From: Magnaporthiopsis rhizophila
Taxonomy: Eukaryota; Ascomycota; Sordariomycetes; Magnaporthales; Magnaporthaceae
Assembly: GCA_003049465.1 (NCBI GenBank)
Contig: PYSS01000062.1
Location: 62,001-126,000, forward strand
DNA length: 64,000 bases
Direction of reading: 5' to 3'
The notes under the pieces are model-generated. The model did no database searches. It was not told the origin of the DNA and saw only the letters and a program-made list of their open reading frames with translations. Below, piece by piece: positions 22,163 to 33,199 of the stretch; the stretch's first letter is position 1; each line of letters begins with the position of its first letter. The position numbers and the translations under genes were made by a program.

Positions 22163-22620
22163 TGCCCACGCTTCGCTTATGCCACGCGATTGGAATTGGA
22201 CCATTTGCAACCGCTTGATGGCCGAGTCGACATCTTGGTGCCGTGCCCGGCTAGGAATGCTTTGACGCCGGCATTCCTTAAATATCCTCCGTTGTTTGGA
22301 AATGTACACACTGGGGAACCGATAATCCCACCCCAGTATCTCCAAATGTCCACCATGGTGACTCCCTTAGCTTCGGGAATGGTCATAGCCATCACAAACT
22401 TCGAAAAGTAGTCGGTGATGGCCAGGACATATCGACTGCCGTCCATCCCGACCGGAATGATGGAACCGGCAAAATCCATTCCGGCAAGCACCATAGGAGC
22501 CAGGACGCTGATTTTGCCATGACGAAGGTTGAACTGTCGAGGACCACATTCCTAACATATTGGGCACCGATACCATTCTTGGACGTTTCGGTATCGATCC
22601 GGCCACCAGTATTTTCCCTT
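22163..22620 (-). mobile_element. gypsy integrase fragment
   Basis: The minus strand reads KYWWPD...CPIC-stop-ECGPRQFN (end of the HHCC zinc region) then GMDFAGSIIPVGMDG, LAITDYFSKFVMAM and GGYLRNAGVKAFL. This is the catalytic core of a Ty3/gypsy integrase with the first Asp (GMDFAG) and the region around the second (usually DNG; here NNG). A TAG lies where CAG would fit between the zinc residues. No LTRs adjoin; it is a truncated relic of a different, less AT-biased family than the elements to the right. Confidence 0.8.
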
Positions 22621-23738
22621 CAGGTGGTGCTAGGTGAGGGATGCGCCTCAGTGTCCGGACTCGTTTGATTGCCGGCTCCTCTCATATACGGTGGTACTAC
22701 AAGGGGCGACACCCTGCTGTGGACGTGTCGCTCACCATATACCTGCGGGACGTGTTCCAAGCATGTGTTGGCCGAATGGACTGCCAGGGCGACCCAGCCA
22801 AGCTCAAGCTCCGGGCCGAGTACCATGAGCTCCTGGGGCTATCCAACTCATGAAGCCCAAAATAAAACGTGCACCTCTGCACCCACCTGCTGCGCCTACC
22901 AAAAGGAGCGACTTTCACAACACGCAGCTTTAAATTTTGCTGTTAAAATTTTACTTGCGAGCACCACTACGCGCAAGGTATTCACATCTCTTTTCCTATT
23001 TCTTATCTCTCTTATTTTCCCCTATTTCTCATCTCTCTTGTTTTGAGGAGATTCGCAGGCGTTTTTGTCCTAGGAGCGTGGTGCAAGGCAAATTTAGGTT
23101 TGTGTGGTTGAGGTGCACGTTTTTGTTTCGAGCCTCGTGNCCAGGCAATCCCGTCTGTTTTTGCTGTCGCACATCGCGTGCATGGGCGACAGATGTACAC
23201 CAACTGGGCAACCGACCCCGGAAAAACGCAGCCGCCTCGAACAAAGAAAGGTCCGGGACGACGAGGACAACAACATTTTGATCGAGACAAGAACCAGAAA
23301 CTACCTGAAACGACACTATCGCGAGAGCTTATAACCTCTACTGATATCGATCAAAATGCCCTGAAGCATGGTCGACTTCGACATGGTACCGGGACCGTAC
23401 GATCCGGAACTGGACCAGGGTCCACCTGGGATGTGGGGAAAAGACGGTTGGGAAGGGGAGGACGAGGAGGACGAGGACATTTTGTATGTGACATCGATGG
23501 AGAACTGTACGGAGAGGCTTTTCGCACATGTTAAGAGGTTTTTTTCTATTTCTATTCTCGTTCGCTCTAAACAGGATATCATCTGTATTTCACTTAGACA
23601 CGGTTACAATCGCCTGGTATCATTGTCCCACCAGTGAATTTAGGGGTTGGGGTTATTGTCAGAGCCCGCCGGCTTCATTAAACCCAGAGCAAAACTGCGC
23701 CTTTAAACAAGCAAAAATCATCGCCTCATCATCATCAA
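22621..23738. other. intergenic with small inverted repeat and one ambiguous base
   Basis: No gene recognised. A perfect 14-bp inverted pair, AAAACGTGCACCTC at 22864-22877 and its complement at 23110-23123, brackets about 230 bp that includes CT-rich sequence; it could be the ends of a small non-autonomous element but no TSD is evident. An undetermined base (n) is present at 23140. Confidence 0.4.
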
Positions 23739-25414
23739 CTAGAACAGGAGGAAGACCGCCACCACTGCCGCAATCACCGTCGGCATCCCGAGACCGAGCC
23801 CTGGGCGCGCGGCGGCTCCCCGCTTGAGGAGCTCGGCCTGGTAGCCAAACGTCAAGTTTTGTGGCACCGACGAATTGTAACAGCCGCCACGGCCGAGGTC
23901 GATACCCACGAGGTCGTCGGTGGTGCGGAAGAACATGTAGTTTGTCTGGTTCACGTTCTTGAAGCCGGCTGTGTTGTAAGGCCAGATCATGTCCTTATCC
24001 GTGGAGCTCGTGTTGCGCAGGAGGATGCAAGCGACCTGGCCGGGGAAGTCGGAAACCAGCTGCGGGTAGGCCTATTATGCTCGAATACGTTAGCATGGAA
24101 TAATAGAATAGGACATGTGGTTGCATTTGCCTTTAAGACGTCCGAGTTAGACGTGTCGCCGACCAAAACAAAACGGCGATCCGGAAAAGTCTGGAAGATG
24201 CGGTCGAGCAGGTGCTTGCGGATCGAGAGAGTCGCGGCCACATCGGAGAAGTTAAGCGGCCTAGTGTCGAAGCTGCCGGCCGGGTATGTCTTATAGATGT
24301 AATCCATATAAATTCTAGTGGCCTGCTCGGGCGTTGTGGTCAGGTAGTGGAAGTGAACGTTGGGAATAGTCCGACTCCAGTTGGCATAGATGCTAGGCAT
24401 GTCCTGCCAAGGCACGAACGGGCGGGCAAATGAGTTGAGCAAACCCTCTGTGGGTTTATATATCTTGGTGACCTGCGCCGTGTTAGCTACTATTTTATGG
24501 ATGTTACGCGCCCGAGCGACTCACTCGAAGCACGTCGTCGATGTCCGATATGATGGTGAGGCCCCTGGGCGGGACAAGGTACGCGGTCGCGTTGCCAAGG
24601 GTCGATCCGTTCGCAAAGGTGCTCAACCGCTGGACTTCCCGAGCCGTTTCTCCTCGTTGCAGGCCGTTGAGCGGGATCGGCACGAACTCTTCAAAGTCGC
24701 CCTGAGCCGTGGTGCGTGTGGGCAGATTGACATTGACAGCTCCGCCGCCACCAGACTCGCCGCTGGAGCCGAGTTGCATCGTCACGTTCTCGTCGCCCTG
24801 CTGGAGGATGAATATGCTTGCCGTGAGGTTGCGTGCCTGCGACTGCTCGGAAGGCTGGAGGTTCTTGAATTCGCCGGGGACGAAGACGTCTGCCAGCTTG
24901 TCGAGCGTCTCGCGGTTAATATTGGGCTGTTTGTAGACCTAGAGGAATCGCTTGGCTTTAGCACCTCATACGGCGGCTAAGAGACGAAGAGGCGGTGTCT
25001 CGGCGCCCAAGAAAAACTTACATTGCCACGGAAGCGAACGTTCCACGCATTGTTGCTCCAGTTTGCATATGGAGGTATGTTGAGGACCTGCGTGGGCAGG
25101 GCCCGGACCTGTTCGTCACTGATGCCCAGCGAGCTCTGGACCTTGGTACCAGTCGGCAAGTCAACGAAATAGTTGGGGACGCCATCGGCCACATAGGAAG
25201 GGATCGAGCTCCCAAGCCCAGACAAGACCGAGTTGACTGCGGATTCGAAGCCGCCCCAGATATCGACCCGTCTCTCGAGTGTGCGCGTCGGGTGGTCCTC
25301 CAACGTCGGCGCGGGCGTTGGGTTGAGCGCGGCTTCTAGCCTAGGCACTGGAGCAGGTGAGGCCTGCACGAGGCAGGCCAGGCCGGCCAGGAGGATCAGG
25401 CGTGATAGATGCAT
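23739..25414 (-). CDS. secreted APP1-like (DUF2183) phosphatidate phosphatase family protein
   Basis: Four exons: 25022-25414, 24525-24938, 24131-24472, 23739-24071 (minus), 493 aa. An N-terminal signal peptide (MHLSRLILLAGLACLVQAS) and a hydrophobic C-terminus (MPTVIAAVVAVFLLF) suggest a GPI-anchored or membrane-tethered extracellular protein. The DUF2183 core is clear: TIISDIDDVLRVT (D263/D265 as HAD-type catalytic aspartates), GLLNSFARPFVPWQDMP, FHYLTTTPEQ, and FVLVGDTSNSDV. Yeast App1 is a cytosolic Mg-dependent phosphatidate phosphatase; secreted versions like this are a common fungal branch of unproven substrate. The third intron is GC-AG (AAG|GCAAAT ... ATAATAG) and is needed to keep frame into AYPQLVSDFPGQ. 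Confidence 0.85.
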
Positions 25415-26613
25415 CCTGGCTTGCGACTAGAGATACTGTCTGTCTGTGAGGCCCTCTGGTGTTCTTGGACCCGATGCTTGAGGCGCTCGTGGTGAAGAGC
25501 ACGGAACAGCTGGAGGGAATGAGGAGTACCTAGGTAGTTAAGAATCCATACCGAGGCGGCCCAGTCCGAGCCACTGGGCCCGTTTTCTTATCCTTAGAAA
25601 CCCATTGATAGGAAGCTTATATGAGCTTGACCGTGTTTGTTTTGAGCTCCAGGCTGCTTGCGTGTTTCGTCCCGTGAGCCACGCTTGGCAATGACGTCAT
25701 TCAGGGATTCAAGCAGGTACGGTCCGCGCTGGTTGGACGCGGCAGAAGCCACCAGCCCCCCAAACGCCGTGCCACAGGATCTAATTTGAGCTCATTCATC
25801 GTGCCCGTTGGCTTGGGACTAACTCTGGTGAAACAAGAGCAACGAAAGGAGGGCAATGGAGCCAGAAAGCAACTGACGCGCGTCCTATAAGTCACGACAT
25901 ATCATACAGGTTGGACAATGAATAAATACGAAAGGAAATTCCCGCTGGCACCTGAGCATGCGCTATCGCTGCCGGGCGCTCAGCCATAGGCCCGCGGCAA
26001 TTAATGTAAACATCAATATTATATCGCTCCATTCCGTCTCCCGGCGGCCCTGCTCGAGGCCCATGGGCGGCGCAGCCTCGACGAGCTCGCACTATGACTT
26101 GCGCCCATGCAGCTTCTCAGTTCAATGTCGTCCGAGTCGCTGTCGCGGCTTGGGTGGCCCATGTCGACGGGCTGGGAGCCGATGGTGAGAGCCCCGCGCC
26201 CCCGTCCCGGCCAGGGTGCTTCTCCTCTTCCCTGCTACGGTCCTCCTCCAGCTTGGGCCAGCTCCTGAGCCCGCTGGGAGGCGTGAGTGTCGCTGGAAAC
26301 TGCCCACCTGGTTGCCTCCCCCTCAACCTGGCGTATAGTGAAGCGTCGGCCACGCTGTTGATGGCTTTCATGGCGGCGCGTACTATGGGTCCCCGTCTGT
26401 GGACGAGATACTGTCAGCCTTGCACCATTCATCCCCTAGCGGTCTCGTGAAATTCAAGGGCTACAGGCTGAAAATCAACTTACCTGAGTCGAAAAGTTTG
26501 CCGACGCGACGCCACCCCAGCCCATTGGTGATAGCCCCTAGGTTGATCGATAGCATGCCCGATTGTCAGCAAGAAGCTCACCCAACTTGCGTACAGGGAC
26601 CGCAAAACTCACA
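25415..26613. other. intergenic / decayed sequence
   Basis: Promoter side of the APP1-like gene, then sequence (about 26117-26600, minus strand) with an intron-like stretch (GTAAGTTGATTTTC ... CGTCCACAG, about 26399-26482) that may belong to the decayed membrane-protein gene upstream of it. No intact frame is supported. Confidence 0.35.
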
Positions 26614-26796
26614 TGGGACATCATCCGTCAAATAGCCCAGGAATACGCGGAAGCGGTACGCGCCGGCAAAGACAACGTACCTGCCGAGCAGCACGGCGAA
26701 CATTACCAGGAAGCTCCGCCGGGGCTCCAGCTGCAGCTTAAGCACGAGGGGGACGGGGAGACACAGGACGGCGATCTGCCGTGGATGGTTGTCGAG
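26614..26796 (-). pseudogene. fragment of fungal rhodopsin-domain integral membrane protein
   Basis: A 61-residue block with two membrane-like segments (QIAVLCLPVPLVLKL and FAVLLGRYVVFAGAYR) separated by EPRR, ending in DDVP before a GTGAGT donor. This spacing resembles TM5-TM6 of the fungal 'integral membrane protein' (PTH11/SAT-like, DUF rhodopsin) family. The expected preceding five helices are not found upstream. Family assignment is by eye only and the block may be spurious. Confidence 0.3.
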
Positions 26797-27383
26797 GTGC
26801 TTATTCTTTTTCTTTTCTTTCTTCCCTTTTTTTTTTAGATCTGACATGACCTGACTTACTGACTGGCCCCCTTCCTTTTTATTCTCATTCCTATAGAGCG
26901 ACCGCGTCGTCGGCAACGCGACTGTGCTGCCTGAAATCGTCTTCAACGATCTCTCGGCCTCGGACGCCGCCTTTTGGGCCACCATCACCATGACACACAG
27001 TGCGGGCTCCTTCAGTCACCCCCTCGGGTTTCGAGCGCTGGGCTAACGGCATCGATTGCAGGCGCCGCCTTTGGGGTTGTCCCACCTGGCAACGAGAGGG
27101 TGTAATTCCGACCTGGGACTGCTGGCCGTCTGCTAATTGGCTCCCAGATATCGACGGCCTCGTTGTTGATCCAGGCCTTCATCTGGTCAGAAAGGCCGCG
27201 CCTCGAGAGGGCTCCAGTTCGCTTGCCGACCTTTGCCGCATCAAGGGCTTCTGCGAATATCTTGGCAGCGGCCTTGCTCGAACCTAGGGCTGGTGATGGC
27301 GTCAATCGTTTGAAGAAGGACTAATATAGTTAAAAAGATTGGATTCTAACATGTGCAAATATATTTAAACCATAACGGAAATG
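26797..27383. other. intergenic
   Basis: No recognisable gene. A T/A-rich run at 26805-26890 separates the membrane-like block from upstream sequence. A 97-codon minus frame at 27012-27305 has no known resemblance. Confidence 0.4.
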
Positions 27384-28186
27384 GTAGGAAAGGAAATAGG
27401 AAAGGAAAGGAAATAGGAAAGGAAAGGAAATAGGAAAGGAAAGGAAATAGGAAAGGAAAGGAAATAGGAAAGGAAAGGAAATAGGAAAGGAAAGGAAATA
27501 GGAAAGGAAAGGAAATAGGAAAGGAAAGGAAATAGGAAAGGAAAGGAAATAGGAAAGGAAAGGAAATAGGAAAGGAAAGGAAATAGGAAAGGAAAGGAAA
27601 TAGGAAAGGAAAGGAAATAGGAAAGGAAAGGAAATAGGAAAGGAAAGGAAATAGGAAAGGAAAGGAAATAGGAAAGGAAAGGAAATAGGAAAGGAAAGGA
27701 AATAGGAAAGGAAAGGAAATAGGAAAGGAAAGGAAATAGGAAAGGAAAGGAAATAGGAAAGGAAAGGAAATAGGAAAGGAAAGGAAATAGGAAAGGAAAG
27801 GAAATAGGAAAGGAAAGGAAATAGGAAAGGAAAGGAAATAGGAAAGGAAAGGAAATAGGAAAGGAAAGGAAATAGGAAAGGAAAGGAAATAGGAAAGGAA
27901 AGGAAATAGGAAAGGAAAGGAAATAGGAAAGGAAAGGAAATAGGAAAGGAAAGGAAATAGGAAAGGAAAGGAAATAGGAAAGGAAAGGAAATAGGAAAGG
28001 AAAGGAAATAGGAAAGGAAAGGAAATAGGAAAGGAAAGGAAATAGGAAAGGAAAGGAAATAGGAAAGGAAAGGAAATAGGAAAGGAAAGGAAATAGGAAA
28101 GGAAAGGAAATAGGAAAGGAAAGGAAATAGGAAAGGAAAGGAAATAGGAAAGGAAAGGAAATAGGAAAGGAAAGGAAATAGGAAAG
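27384..28186. repeat. 17-bp minisatellite, about 47 perfect copies
   Basis: Uninterrupted tandem array of the unit GGAAATAGGAAAGGAAA, essentially without variation across about 800 bp. The plus strand is purine except for one T per unit. Because 17 is not a multiple of three and the unit lacks stops on the minus strand, all three minus frames stay open and give overlapping 300-residue Phe/Pro/Ser/Leu 'proteins' that are artefacts. Sequence perfection implies recent expansion or ongoing homogenisation. Confidence 0.97.
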
Positions 28187-28691
28187 TATTTTTTGCAAAT
28201 TGCATGGACGGATGGTGCCGGTTGGAAGGCGAGTCTGGTGCGACAATTGGTGACATCCCGAAAAGGGGCAAAGGGGCAAAGGGATAAAGGGGCGATCGCG
28301 CAGCCGGAAGCCGACGACACCACAACACATCACCGAACACACAGCATCAAACACAGAAAAGCAGAAAAGAGAGTAGCGACATGAACAGGAAATATATTAA
28401 TTACCTCCATCGGCACCAGATTCATCATCACTTACCACAGAGGGTTGCTTTGCGCGGGAGCGGGCGATGTGGCCGGAAGCACGCATGGGCACGAGAGGCT
28501 TGTCATCCGAGCCACTCTCCGGCTGCTTGGCACAAGATTGGGTGCTGCGGCCAGGAGAGTGGACGGGGCGCACGAGCGACTTGTCGTCGGAGTCGCTGTC
28601 TAGCGAGACTGTAGTCTCGGCCTGGTGTGGCGGATGGGCACATCGTCGCTGTCGCTTTAAATATAGACAAAAGGTATATAGAGCATTTTAT
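28187..28691 (-). other. acidic SDDK-repeat coding-like remnant
   Basis: On the minus strand a frame from about 28640 to 28404 reads two or three copies of a (D/G)SDDK(S/P)LV(R/P) unit followed by SDDESGADGG and a stop. It adjoins the small gene at 28692-28937 and may be its 3' exons after another intron, but the joining frame is unclear. Next to the minisatellite, 28260-28295 is a short GGGGCAAA repeat. Confidence 0.3.
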
Positions 28692-28937
28692 TTATCTTAA
28701 AGAGAGTATAGACGACCGGTGGGGCAGCTGGGCAGCGAGACGAGCGGCAGGGGCGGCTGGCACATCCACGTCTTCATCCTCAGGGACATTGTTGCCAGGA
28801 GTGGCACGCTTGGGGAAGAAGGACGTAACTTTTGACCAATAAGTTGATTAGACACTACGTGCCACGCTATAGATGATAGCACTATGCTTACCCTTGGCGG
28901 CCTTGGCTAGGGCATTAGCAGTTCGTTTGTTAGGCAT
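28692..28937 (-). CDS. putative small two-exon protein, 60 aa or partial
   Basis: ATG at 28937, exon 28892-28937, a 63-nt intron (donor GTAAGC, branch TCTAATCA, acceptor AAAAG), then 28692-28828. The product starts MPNKRTANALAKAAK, is basic, then has VPEDEDVDVPAAPAA and ends in ILSLR. The first exon, splice sites and reading frame agree, but the protein is low in complexity and unknown. The real gene may continue into the acidic repeats downstream. Confidence 0.35.
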
Positions 28938-30012
28938 GATGGCTATATGTATGTCGGTGTTGGGTTGGTTTTGGACGGTGTGTGTGGAGGGGATGATGGC
29001 GCAGGTGGCAGACGTCGAGAATATAGAGAGTCCGGAGTTGGCGAGGGCAGCAGGAAGAACAAAAGTCACGATGGTCCAGGTTACCACAGCGTTCAACTTT
29101 GCCGAAGCAAAGATGTCCAAACGATCACAATGGCCTTGGCGAGCCCAGGCAGGCGACGACGACGGCGACGAGCCGCAACAAAACCCTGGGTAAGCCCAGG
29201 GGAAGTCCAGTCCCGGAACAGTACCGGGCAGCAACAAATGGTACACGATGGTACCAACCAAAAATACAGTATGGCGACGGCTGGGAAGAAAGAAGAGGGA
29301 GAAAAATCTACGAAAGGGGCGAGCTCGCCGGACCTTTAAAGTCTGGCCGGCACGCAATCGACGACACAACGGGCAGGAGCTGCCAGTCCATCGTGGGTCT
29401 CACGATACTTCCATGTACTATCCAACAGAAAACTCGTGGAGATGTACACTGCAAACTTTGTATCTCCACCGCGCTCCTTCTCAGTTTCGTGGCTGGTGGC
29501 CATCCTCCCAATCGGGAAGTAGCTAGAATGCGTTGCCCAGGCTATTGAATACGGCATATTATCTGCCAACGGAAGAACGCGAACTGCGTGAGCGCTTGCG
29601 AAGCTATGCGTCCCTAGCCGTCTACCGACTGTGTTGGATTGTTGTCGACGTCTGGGCAGCGTTAGGTGTTCACCTTTGAAGGCATCGCCGTGCACCTTGG
29701 CCGGCGTTCAGTCTTCGTGCCTGGTGGATCCGCTGGCGGTGGACCCCAGTCCACCCCGTCGTTGTGCGGATGTGAATCGAGCTAGAAGAGGCTGGTCACT
29801 CTGGCACTCCGGTCTGGGCATCCTATCAAGATTTCGGTGTCAGTCAGATGGAGGACGCAGTTCATTAGTGAATCAAACCACAGGTGGAGGGCGTCGACTA
29901 GAGCGGTAGCGTGTTTGGGACCATCTTTGGTCGAATATTAACCGTGTGGATCCTGTGGGTTTCTTGGACTGTGCCTACGACGACTGGCCGTGCTTCGTTG
30001 AGGCTATGAAGC
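28938..30012. other. intergenic
   Basis: GC-normal sequence with scattered open frames on both strands, none recognisable and none with a coherent exon chain. It may be diverged transposon sequence, as gypsy remnants begin just to the right. Confidence 0.4.
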
Positions 30013-30629
30013 TCAACAGCCTTGAAGAGGCTTGGTTGCTTCGTTGACGACCCCATTGGTTACCACTCGTTGTCCGAGGGAGGGGGTTTGTCTGCTCTTG
30101 GCGTGGCCATGTTTACTACGATCTGGTGGTAGATCGTGGACGGCGTCGCCCTCGTGGCCTTGGATAAAGTGATGGTGTGCCTCATCGTTCGTTCTGGCCC
30201 CAGCTGCCATCAGGGGGCAGTTTTCGATTGCGTTGATGCGGTCCCAGACGATGTCGAGCGTAGGAGTATTCTCCTTGGCCTTACATGTGGGGTTTAAAGC
30301 GTCGGCAGGCAACACAGGGGGTCGGGCACGAGGTTCAGCCGGCGCGGGATATGCAGGACTTCCAGGGCGTACTCTACTAAGTAGATCGATGCGCTAGCGA
30401 GCCCCCGTTTTGCCATATCGGTGCCTGTCGTGTTGAGGGACGACTTATAACGAACGATTCTCACGGTAGATTTATAATTCTCAGGAACAGCTTTGTGCTT
30501 ATTGCTCCATGCAGCACGGACTGTTTTGCCTTTTTGCCATTCCAAACCAGGCATGCCACCTCCAATCTGGGGCCCATAAGTCCACCCCACCCCCACTTCC
30601 GGCCACCTCAAACAGGCCCACTGCCTCAA
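30013..30629 (-). mobile_element. gypsy RNase H / linker remnant
   Basis: The minus frame at 30294-30629 ends with LVEYALEVLHIPRRLNLVPD followed by PLCCLPTL, matching the end of Ty3/gypsy RNase H, where HIPG.. N.vaDaLSRLP is typical. A neighbouring frame (30013-30315) continues as the RNase H-integrase linker. Frames are shifted relative to each other and no RT or LTR adjoins. Orientation and degree of decay match the integrase scrap at 22163, so both may come from one family. Confidence 0.6.
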
Positions 30630-30879
30630 ATACGGCCACGTCTTTAACTCGCTGCAAATCTCGCAATTTTAATCCGTTTTCCATACTTTTTATTGCAATT
30701 TAATACCATTATGCCAAAAAAATAATATACTGGAAAAAACGTTAAACGGGCCGTCAAGGCCGTGCAGGCAAAGGTTCCTATCTTAAAAACCGCTCGATTT
30801 TGGGGCATACTGAGGATTACCCTACGCCGGCGTTTAAAGGGATCCCTATCCAACCGACAGGTTTAAAAACAGTATTAGC
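30630..30879. other. boundary into AT-rich block
   Basis: Base composition shifts from about balanced to strongly AT-rich here. It is the host sequence that received element A; 30875-30879 (TTAGC) is the left target-site copy. Confidence 0.6.
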
Positions 30880-31314
30880 TGTTACGACCGCGCTACGCCC
30901 GGAGGGGGCAGGAGGGCTAGGGCTAACCCCCAGCGCTGTGCCTCAACCCCGCGGCGGGGTAAGCGTAGTAAGTCACGTGACTACGGAGGGATCTTTGGAT
31001 CTGTTGACAGAGCCACAGATCCAAAGGAGGGATCTCTGGATCTGTCCGCAGATCCACAGATCCAAGGAATTTAGTAAGGGGATCGTCCAATTATAAAAAG
31101 GGCAGGATTTTCCGGGTATTGAGGTAGTTTTAACTGAGGCCTCGGCATTAATTAATCTAAGTTAGCTCCAAAGTATTCCTTTGGGCAAGCAATAACAGAT
31201 AATGCTTTTACCAGAACCCCAAATTACGTGCAAGGTAACCTTGCAAAACCAAGTATTGCTTAATACCGCCCTTAAATGCCTTATCCTAGGAGCAAAAGGC
31301 CTGCAATTGTAATA
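30880..31314 (+). repeat. 5' LTR of element A
   Basis: Starts TGTTACGACCGCG and ends ...TTGTAATA (expected TAACA, changed by C->T). Same length as the right copy. The first 80 bp stay GC-rich. Contains CACGTG and a perfect 10-bp inverted repeat (TTGGATCTGT / ACAGATCCAA, 30995-31024) with a similar second hairpin just after, and a TATAAAAAG box at about 31094. Confidence 0.93.
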
Positions 31315-31365
31315 TTTTGACTGATCCTGTTTAGCATTTACCGGAGGTAACGAGCAATAGCAATT

Positions 31366-32310
31366 ATGGCAATTGCAGCCCTAAAAAATGACAGTGTTAT
31401 TATCGACGGCGTGAAGTACAAAGATCCTGCCATAGCCATAAAAATCCTCGTTAAAAAAATCGATAAATTTAAAAAAGCGCCCAAAGCAATTTTAACCTAT
31501 AAGTTCTTTATTTCGGACAAATATAACAGGAAAAAAGGCAAATTTAAAATTTTCCTTATGAAGTGCAAAAATTATTTTAAGTTTTATTAGGACAGTTTTT
31601 AAAATAATTACCAAAAAGTGGTTTATACTATTATCTGTTTCGATAATAAAATTAAGGATTGGTTTAAACCTGTATAAGCCGATTATTTTAAGGGAAATAA
31701 TAAATCGAGCGAATTTATTAAGCTGGTGTTTACGGATTTCGAAAAATTTGGCGAAAAAATTGACAAAATGTTCGGATAGGTGAACAAAAATCAAGTGGCC
31801 GAAAAAAAGTTACTTTAGTTGCGCCAAAAAGGACCAGTATCTATTTATGCTGCTAAGTTTTAGCAATTTGTTAATAAATTTAACTGAACGGAAAATATCA
31901 AAATATTTTAGTTTTATCAGGGGCTGAAAAATAATATAAAAAAAGAACTGGCCAAAAAAAAAGGCCGAAAGATTTTGTCGATTATATTATTAAAGCCATT
32001 TGTATTAGTAATAAATTATACGAATAATGCCTGGAAAAAAAGGTTTAGCAACCCCAGCTAGCGCAATAAAATAATAAAGCAAACCAGAAAAAAGCCAAAC
32101 AGTAACAATTTATTGCGCATAAAATGCATTTAGGATTTATGGATTTATTTGCAAAAGCCACGCATTGCTAGCAGCAAAAAAAACAGTACAAAAAACAGAA
32201 ATGCGTTAAATAGCAAAATACCAAAAACGGAAACTGTTTTAAATGCGGATAATAGGGGTATATTAAAAAGGATTATTCCTAAAAATAGCAGTAGTTTGCA
32301 ATTATCCAAT
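31366..32310 (+). pseudogene. gag of element A
   Basis: Opens MAIAALKNDSVIIDG and runs through many in-frame stops. Recognisable gag blocks are KIKDWFKP, LVFTDFEKFGEK and, near 32230-32285, a zinc knuckle start CFKCG followed by GYIKKD. The order and sequence match the gag of elements B and C. Stops are TAA/TAG replacing Gln and Trp codons, as RIP produces. Confidence 0.8.
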
Positions 32311-32925
32311 GCATAAATCAAAAAAAAATTCCGTATTTTGAAGCTTTATATAACTGGATATATTGTTTTAATAACAGGTGCTTTATGCATAAATCGGATA
32401 AGGATAAAATAGGCTGGTACCCTTAATAAAGGGTTGCTATTACCCGATAAATCGATTAGTTACAATTTAATTATAACAAATGCAAAGATAAAAAAATGGA
32501 GGAATCCGGGAAACCGGAAAACGGTGGGTTAGGTTAATCGAATTGGTTAAACGGAGTACCCATAACAACCGAGTTTAAGGAGCTAAAAAAACAGGAAATG
32601 CTAAAATTAGCCGGCGCGTTTGTTAAAAGCAACGTTAAAACCTTGCGGGAAGAATAGCGCGTGTTTTAGCAAGCCCTAGCAATCCTTAGGAAGCTGTCGA
32701 TCCAAAAGGAATGCCGGATATTTTTAGCGAAAAAAAAGCCTCGATACCGATGCTAAAATCAACTAAAAGCTACTCGGACAAATATACCTAACCAAAGGGC
32801 CAAAAAAAAGACCTCGAATTGGGCAAGTTTTGGGCATCCGCAAAGATTAAAGCAAAATGCCGAACCAAAAAGTTTATATTTATACCTATTAAATACCGGT
32901 GTCGGAATAGGCATTCTGTGCACGT

Positions 32926-33165
32926 GCGATCCGGAAAAGGAGGACGGAATGGAGGGACCCTCTGGGGCCCCTTTGGATCCTGCACGGGCCAACCGGCCTG
33001 TGCGGCTAGAGCGGCGGATCGCCCTTTGGGCGATCGCCTCCGCGCAGATAAAAGGGCAGTCCTTTGCCCTTCTTTAGGCAGATAGATTCCTTCCTCCTTG
33101 TGCACAATAATAGGATTTCCCCAGATCATAAAGATCGTTGTTCACCCTTTTTGAAGATCTCCGAG
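32926..33165 (-). other. GC-rich patch inside element A
   Basis: About 240 bp of markedly GC-rich, unmutated-looking sequence between AT-rich gag/PR and RT-end sequence, with GTGCAC at both ends (32921 and 33101 areas). The minus strand is open: EEGIYLPKEGQRTALLS and RRRSPKGRSAALAA. A diverged relative in the opposite orientation is at 46100-46300. It sits exactly where about 2 kb of the element is missing. Confidence 0.6.
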
Positions 33166-33199
33166 CCGACTGAACAGGAGAAACCCTCTCCTGCCAACA

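Noticed and set aside
22864..23123. MITE bounded by 14-bp inverted repeats
   Set aside because: No target duplication or second copy is visible; kept only as an inverted repeat.
27384..28186. CRISPR-like array
   Set aside because: Units are contiguous with no spacers, in a eukaryotic genome.
27330..28354. Three overlapping minus-strand frames of more than 300 codons
   Set aside because: They are only the minisatellite read in all three frames (Phe/Pro/Ser/Leu periodicity of 17).
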